Made by a program: the position numbers and the translations under genes. Positions 15,178 to 18,405 of a DNA stretch of 18,405 nt are shown in pieces (position 1 is the first letter of the stretch; each line of letters begins with the position of its first letter). Source of the stretch: an uncultured Muribaculaceae bacterium (GTDB taxonomy: Bacteria > Bacteroidota > Bacteroidia > Bacteroidales > Muribaculaceae); NCBI GenBank assembly GCA_910584735.1, contig CAJUBM010000055.1, positions 1 through 18,405 of the forward strand. Direction: 5' to 3'. Under the pieces are notes generated by a model. The model was given only the letters and a program-made list of their open reading frames with translations. It did no database searches and had not been told where the DNA came from.

Positions 15178-15250
15178 TTTTAGGTGGGATTAATGATTGG
15201 TTTGTCTTATAGGTTAGAAGAGGAAACGGCTTTACAGACCCGTGCAGGAT

Positions 15251-16879
15251 TCAACGATCCATATCGGGGACGATATAGTCCATAGAACCGCCGATGGTGA
15301 TAAGGTCGGCTATTTTCTGGCCGCGAGTGATATGGTCGACCACGCAGGCGGCGGTGAACGATGGTGTGACGAACTTCATGCGGTATGGTTTGGCACCTCC
15401 GTCAGATTCGATATATACCCCGAAGACGCCACGGCAACCTTCCACAATCTGGAACCAGTTGCCTACAGGGAGCTTAAGCACTTTGGGCACCTTTGCCAGA
15501 TATTCCCCTTCGGGGATATTGTCAACAAGCTGCTCAAGGATACGGGCACTCTCTGTAATCTCATCGATGCGGCATTTGAAACGAGCCATCGAATCACCCT
15601 CCTGGCGTATCACCTCCTTAAAGTCAAGCTCCCGGTAGATGGAATAGGGATGGGTCTTACGCACATCGCATGCCCAGCCGGAAGCACGTCCTGACGGGCC
15701 TGTAACGGAATATGATATAGCCTCCTCACGCGACAACACGCCCACACCTTCCATACGGTTCTTGGCGATTACATTGCCGGTGAATATCTTGTTATATTCC
15801 TTTATGTTCTTGGGTATTACGGCAAGGAGTTCCTTGACATCCTTCACAAAGTCAGGGGCAATATCCTCCATCACGCCGCCGATGCAGTCGTAGTTGAAGG
15901 TCATGCGTGCACCACAGGTGCGTTCCATTATATCAAGAATCTGCTCGCGCACACGCAGCGTGTAGAACAGCATCGTAGTAGCGCCGAGGTCCATACAGAA
16001 CGTTCCGAGGAACAGACAGTGGGAGGCGATACGCGACAATTCGTCCATCATCACGCGGATTACCTGCGCCCTGCGCGGCACCTCTATCCCTGCGGCCTTC
16101 TCGATACAGAGACACAGGCCGTGATGGTAGTTGTGTGCCGAGAAATAGTCCAGACGATCCATGAAATGGAGGGTCTGCATATAGTTGAGATCCTCGCAAA
16201 GCTTCTCCACGCCACGGTGGATATAGCCCATATAGACGTCTATCTTCTTGATAGTCTCGCCATCAATGGCCGTACGGAAACGGAGCACACCGTGTGTGGC
16301 CGGATGCTGCGGGCCTATGTTCACCACGAAGTCATCCTCGGCAAAGATACGGCGCTCGCGACGTTTCACCTCGCCGGACTCCGTCTGGTCCCACTGATAT
16401 GTAAAATCGCTCTGGCGCTCCGCCTCTATGCTGACAGGGTTTAGCTCGGGATTCGTGTCATAGTCCTTACGCAACGGATAGCCTACCCAGTCTATGCTGA
16501 GGAACAGGCGGCGCATATCGGGATTGCCGATAAATACTATGCCGTAGAAGTCGTAGACCTCGCGCTCGTAAAAAACGGCGATACGGTAGAGGTCGGCTAT
16601 CGAGTGGAGCATGGGGTTGTCGCGGTCCTCCGTGGAGGTCTTTACCGAGATTATCTGCTTCGAACGGGTCGACATAAGATAGTATATGCATCCGAGCGAA
16701 GTTTTCCAGTCCATGCCCACGATAGTAACCAGATAATCGAACTGCATCTCCGAATCATCGCGGAGGGTCTTTACCAGGTCGTGGAGCTTGGCATCGGGAA
16801 TTACGACGCGCAACTGGTCGGCCTCTTCAAAGGAGGCTTCGGGGAACAGCCGTGCAATCTTTTCCTGCAAGTTAGCCAT
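15251..16879 (-). CDS. nuoCD: Fused NADH-quinone oxidoreductase subunits C and D
   Basis: These are peripheral-arm subunits; the D part forms the quinone-binding site with NuoB. At 542 aa this is a C-D fusion. The C domain covers about 1-150, with the signature EREVYDFYGIVFIGNPDMRR (105-124). The linker is about 150-185. The D domain begins near NIGPQHPATHGVLR (187-200). The quinone ligands are present: His196 (HPATHG) and Tyr245 (DRLDY), matching His38 and Tyr87 of Thermus Nqo4. The end PDMDR is the family terminus. In the D domain a segment before FGVYIESDGG is shorter than in Thermus by roughly 25 residues, where the sequence reads KVPKVLKLPVGNWFQIVEG. Fusion also occurs in E. coli and in Bacteroidetes. 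The gene lies 72 bp after nuoB. Confidence 0.96.
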   Translation of the reverse strand: MANLQEKIARLFPEASFEEADQLRVVIPDAKLHDLVKTLRDDSEMQFDYLVTIVGMDWKTSLGCIYYLMSTRSKQIISVKTSTEDRDNPMLHSIADLYRIAVFYEREVYDFYGIVFIGNPDMRRLFLSIDWVGYPLRKDYDTNPELNPVSIEAERQSDFTYQWDQTESGEVKRRERRIFAEDDFVVNIGPQHPATHGVLRFRTAIDGETIKKIDVYMGYIHRGVEKLCEDLNYMQTLHFMDRLDYFSAHNYHHGLCLCIEKAAGIEVPRRAQVIRVMMDELSRIASHCLFLGTFCMDLGATTMLFYTLRVREQILDIMERTCGARMTFNYDCIGGVMEDIAPDFVKDVKELLAVIPKNIKEYNKIFTGNVIAKNRMEGVGVLSREEAISYSVTGPSGRASGWACDVRKTHPYSIYRELDFKEVIRQEGDSMARFKCRIDEITESARILEQLVDNIPEGEYLAKVPKVLKLPVGNWFQIVEGCRGVFGVYIESDGGAKPYRMKFVTPSFTAACVVDHITRGQKIADLITIGGSMDYIVPDMDR

Positions 16880-16951
16880 ATATTTTTATTATATTATGGT
16901 GCGAAGTGCTGATAATTGGTTTATTTGGCACCAGGAGGCTATCGCTCCCGG

Positions 16952-17605
16952 TTAGTCGCATTTGTCGGCATCGTCAGGCAGAGAGGGATTGTAGAGGGCC
17001 TCCTGCTCGGGATGCTGCCGGAAGAACTCCGAGCGTTTCTCCTGACGGTTCACCCCGCCGAAGAACTTTTCCACCTTCACTTTACGCGAAAGCTGCATGA
17101 TGGAGTAAATCATGGCTTCAGGACGTGGAGGACAGCCGGGGCAGAACACATCGACGGGCACTATATCCTCGATTCCCTTTGCCACATGGTATGATTTACG
17201 GAAAGGACCGCCGGAGATGGCGCATGAGCCGCATGCGATAACATATTTAGGCTCGGCCAGCTGGTCATAAAGGCGGCGGAACACAGGGGCCATACGGTTC
17301 ACAATCGTGCCGGCCACCATTATGAAGTCGGCCTGGCGTGGCGACGAACGGGCCACCTCCCATCCGAAACGGGCCATGTCGAAACGGGCCGCGCCCAGCG
17401 ACACGAACTCAATGCCGCAGCAGCTTGTGGCGAATGTCAGAGGCCACAAGGAGTTGGAACGTCCCCAGTTGATAAGTTTGTCAAGAGACCCCACCAGCAC
17501 GTTCGTGCCCGAATCGCGGAGTTCCTGTACAAGTTTCTCGATATATTCGTTATCCTTCCATGCGTCATAGGGCATGGACTTGGTAGTTACCTGTTTCACT
17601 TCCAT
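16952..17605 (-). CDS. nuoB: NADH-quinone oxidoreductase subunit B
   Basis: This peripheral-arm subunit carries cluster N2, the last [4Fe-4S] cluster before quinone. At 217 aa it is in the family range. The ligands are all present: the adjacent pair Cys62-Cys63 (SCCGIEF), Cys128 (CGSCAISGGPF) and Cys158 (CPGCPPRPEA). The N-terminal 40 residues and a charged C-terminal tail (about 178-217) flank the conserved core. The ATG lies inside the end of nuoA (10-bp overlap including the nuoA stop), which suggests translational coupling. Confidence 0.97.
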   Translation of the reverse strand: MEVKQVTTKSMPYDAWKDNEYIEKLVQELRDSGTNVLVGSLDKLINWGRSNSLWPLTFATSCCGIEFVSLGAARFDMARFGWEVARSSPRQADFIMVAGTIVNRMAPVFRRLYDQLAEPKYVIACGSCAISGGPFRKSYHVAKGIEDIVPVDVFCPGCPPRPEAMIYSIMQLSRKVKVEKFFGGVNRQEKRSEFFRQHPEQEALYNPSLPDDADKCD

Positions 17606-17973
17606 TCAAGCGCTCCTTTCCGCCAGGCATACACGAGCCCGAGCACTAATATTGCGAAGAACACTGCGACACAAATCAGGGCGTCCCCGCCGAGAGCCTT
17701 CATACGCACGGCCCATGGGAAGAGGAACACCGTCTCGACGTCGAACATCAGGAACAAGATAGCGAAGAGGTAGTATCCCACATGGAAACGTGTCATTGAC
17801 ACACCGCGCGTAGGGATACCGCACTCGTAAGCCTCACCCTTCTGGACGTTGTAAGACCTGGGGGAGATCAGCTTGGCAATCCAAAGTGCCAAGCCCACCA
17901 AAGCTATGCCCGTGAACAGAGCCACAATGGCGAAAACCACAGGATCTATACCAAAGATTCCTAAAGATATCAT
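17596..17973 (-). CDS. nuoA: NADH-quinone oxidoreductase subunit A
   Basis: This small membrane subunit of complex I lies at the junction of the two arms, near NuoH and NuoJ. With the start chosen at 17973 the product is 125 aa, matching the family (about 115-150), and opens MISLGIFGIDPVVFAIVALF at the first helix. Family motifs are YECGIP (49-54) and FLMFDVETVFLFPWAV (74-89), the acidic pair of the second helix. The frame stays open upstream to an ATG at 18114, which would add 47 residues (MLSRRVCLG... to ...KIFHTIR). I prefer the shorter form because the extra part has no family counterpart I recognise. The gene is the first of the array and overlaps nuoB by 10 bp. Confidence 0.92.
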   Translation of the reverse strand: MISLGIFGIDPVVFAIVALFTGIALVGLALWIAKLISPRSYNVQKGEAYECGIPTRGVSMTRFHVGYYLFAILFLMFDVETVFLFPWAVRMKALGGDALICVAVFFAILVLGLVYAWRKGALEWK

Positions 17974-18120
17974 GCGAATTGTATGAAATATTTTTCTTAC
18001 ACTGAGGACATCATGCGTCCCCGGATAAAAGCCGGAGAGGCAGACTGCCAATAATAACCGTGTCACATACAGCGTATTACCCCTTAATCCAAGGCATACA
18101 CGCCGGGAAAGCATAACTTT
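17974..18120 (-). promoter_or_regulatory. Long 5' leader of the nuo-atp array
   Basis: About 147 nt separate the predicted transcription start (near 18121) from the chosen nuoA ATG. In the minus-strand RNA a hairpin CUCCGG / CCGGGG with a 7-nt loop (six pairs, one G-U) maps to 18019-18037, and the short inverted pair GGCAG/CTGCC lies just before it. The last 25 nt before the ATG are A/U-rich and appear unstructured. No Shine-Dalgarno sequence is seen. The leader is open in the nuoA frame from an ATG at 18114. It matches no riboswitch that I recognise. Confidence 0.45.
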
Positions 18121-18135
18121 CCGGGGACAAAGTTA
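18114..18135. promoter_or_regulatory. Inverted repeat over the promoter -7 element (possible operator)
   Basis: TAACTTT (18114-18120) and AAAGTTA (18129-18135) are perfect 7-bp inverted repeats with an 8-bp spacer. The right half coincides with the -7 box, and the predicted start point falls in the spacer. This geometry suits a dimeric repressor site, but it may be incidental because one arm is simply the conserved promoter element. Confidence 0.4.
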
Positions 18136-18156
18136 ACAATTTTTTCGGAATGTCAA
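18128..18156 (-). promoter_or_regulatory. Bacteroidetes-type sigma promoter for nuoA and the array
   Basis: On the minus strand, TTG (18154-18156, within TTGACA) is followed after 18 bp by TAACTTTG (18135-18128). This closely matches the Bacteroidetes primary-sigma consensus TTG-N(about 19)-TAnnTTTG. The A/T-rich spacer (GAAAAAATTGT) also fits. The transcription start is expected around 18121-18123. It is the only convincing promoter I found in the window and stands at the head of all 18 genes. Confidence 0.75.
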
Positions 18157-18405
18157 TGGAGTTTCACATATCAAAATGCCATAAGATTTATACGTAAACA
18201 GCTTTTTTAACATATCGCCGGTGTCATCCCGAACCGCCACAGAGCATCTTCCGCCCCCTGCCGACCCGGGAATCCGGCAGTGCTACTACAAAAAATGGTG
18301 GTGTGTTAAAATTCTGATACAACTATCTTCCAACGAAAAACATTATCTGAGGTAACTTTATAGTGGCGCCGGACCTCCGGGACGGCAGGCCACCCGAAGA
18401 GGCGG
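18157..18405. other. Noncoding region upstream of the array
   Basis: Together with the leader this makes about 430 bp without a supported gene. There is no ORF of note on either strand and no tRNA-like fold that I can see. Small inverted pairs occur (CTGCCG at 18258-18263 with CGGCAG at 18275-18280; GTGGC at 18363-18367 with GCCAC at 18389-18393), but none is followed by a T run. A TAACTTTA string at 18353-18360 on the plus strand resembles a -7 box but lacks a TTG at the right distance. The next gene must lie beyond the right edge. Confidence 0.6.

Noticed and set aside
18353..18360. TAACTTTA, a possible plus-strand -7 element at the right edge
   Set aside because: It has no TTG at the required distance and no gene start in the remaining 45 bp.
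18363..18393. GC-rich inverted repeat that could be a terminator for a gene beyond the edge
   Set aside because: The stem is weak and broken, and there is no T run on either side.
1..18405. CRISPR arrays, insertion sequences, tRNA or rRNA genes
   Set aside because: No regularly spaced repeats, transposase, terminal repeats at the nuo/atp junctions, or RNA-gene signatures were seen.

Overview
The window looks like a Bacteroidales chromosome, possibly Muribaculaceae-like (the family-level call is inference). Three things suggest this. The F1Fo gene order D-C-B-E-F-H-A-G is the Bacteroidetes order. Gene starts lack Shine-Dalgarno sequences and often follow A-rich leaders. The one clear promoter has the Bacteroidetes form TTG-N18-TAnnTTTG. 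NuoC and NuoD are fused, AtpB has a cleavable-looking signal peptide, and AtpD carries a large insertion, all consistent with the phylum.

Everything recognisable is on the minus strand and reads from right to left as one 18-gene array. A promoter at about 18128-18156 is followed by a leader of about 150 nt. Then come nuoA, nuoB, nuoCD and nuoH (17973-14077); a complete ATP synthase set atpD, C, B, E, F, H, A, G (14023-6834); and nuoI, J, K, L, M, N (6766-62). A 12-bp perfect hairpin at 1-27 closes the array. Gaps are mostly under 80 bp. The exception is 158 bp between atpE and atpF, which holds strong hairpins. I found no convincing internal promoter or terminator. The region right of 18157 has no gene I can support.

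The main observation is architectural: an entire ATP synthase operon sits inside the complex I operon, between nuoH and nuoI, in the same direction and without damage to either set. The complex I set is the reduced 11-subunit type, encoded by 10 genes because of the NuoCD fusion. It lacks NuoE, F and G (the NADH-oxidising module), so the electron donor is not evident from the sequence. The array would place a proton-pumping quinone reductase and the ATP synthase that uses the gradient under common transcription.

Several subunits have departures worth checking. NuoI has a tail of about 100 residues rich in Ala, Lys and Glu. NuoM has Leu where its paralogues NuoL and NuoN keep the conserved channel Lys. 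The epsilon subunit consists of the N-terminal domain only. The c subunit lacks the Na+ ligand set. AtpB has long low-complexity N- and C-terminal additions. An inverted repeat overlaps the -7 element of the nuoA promoter.
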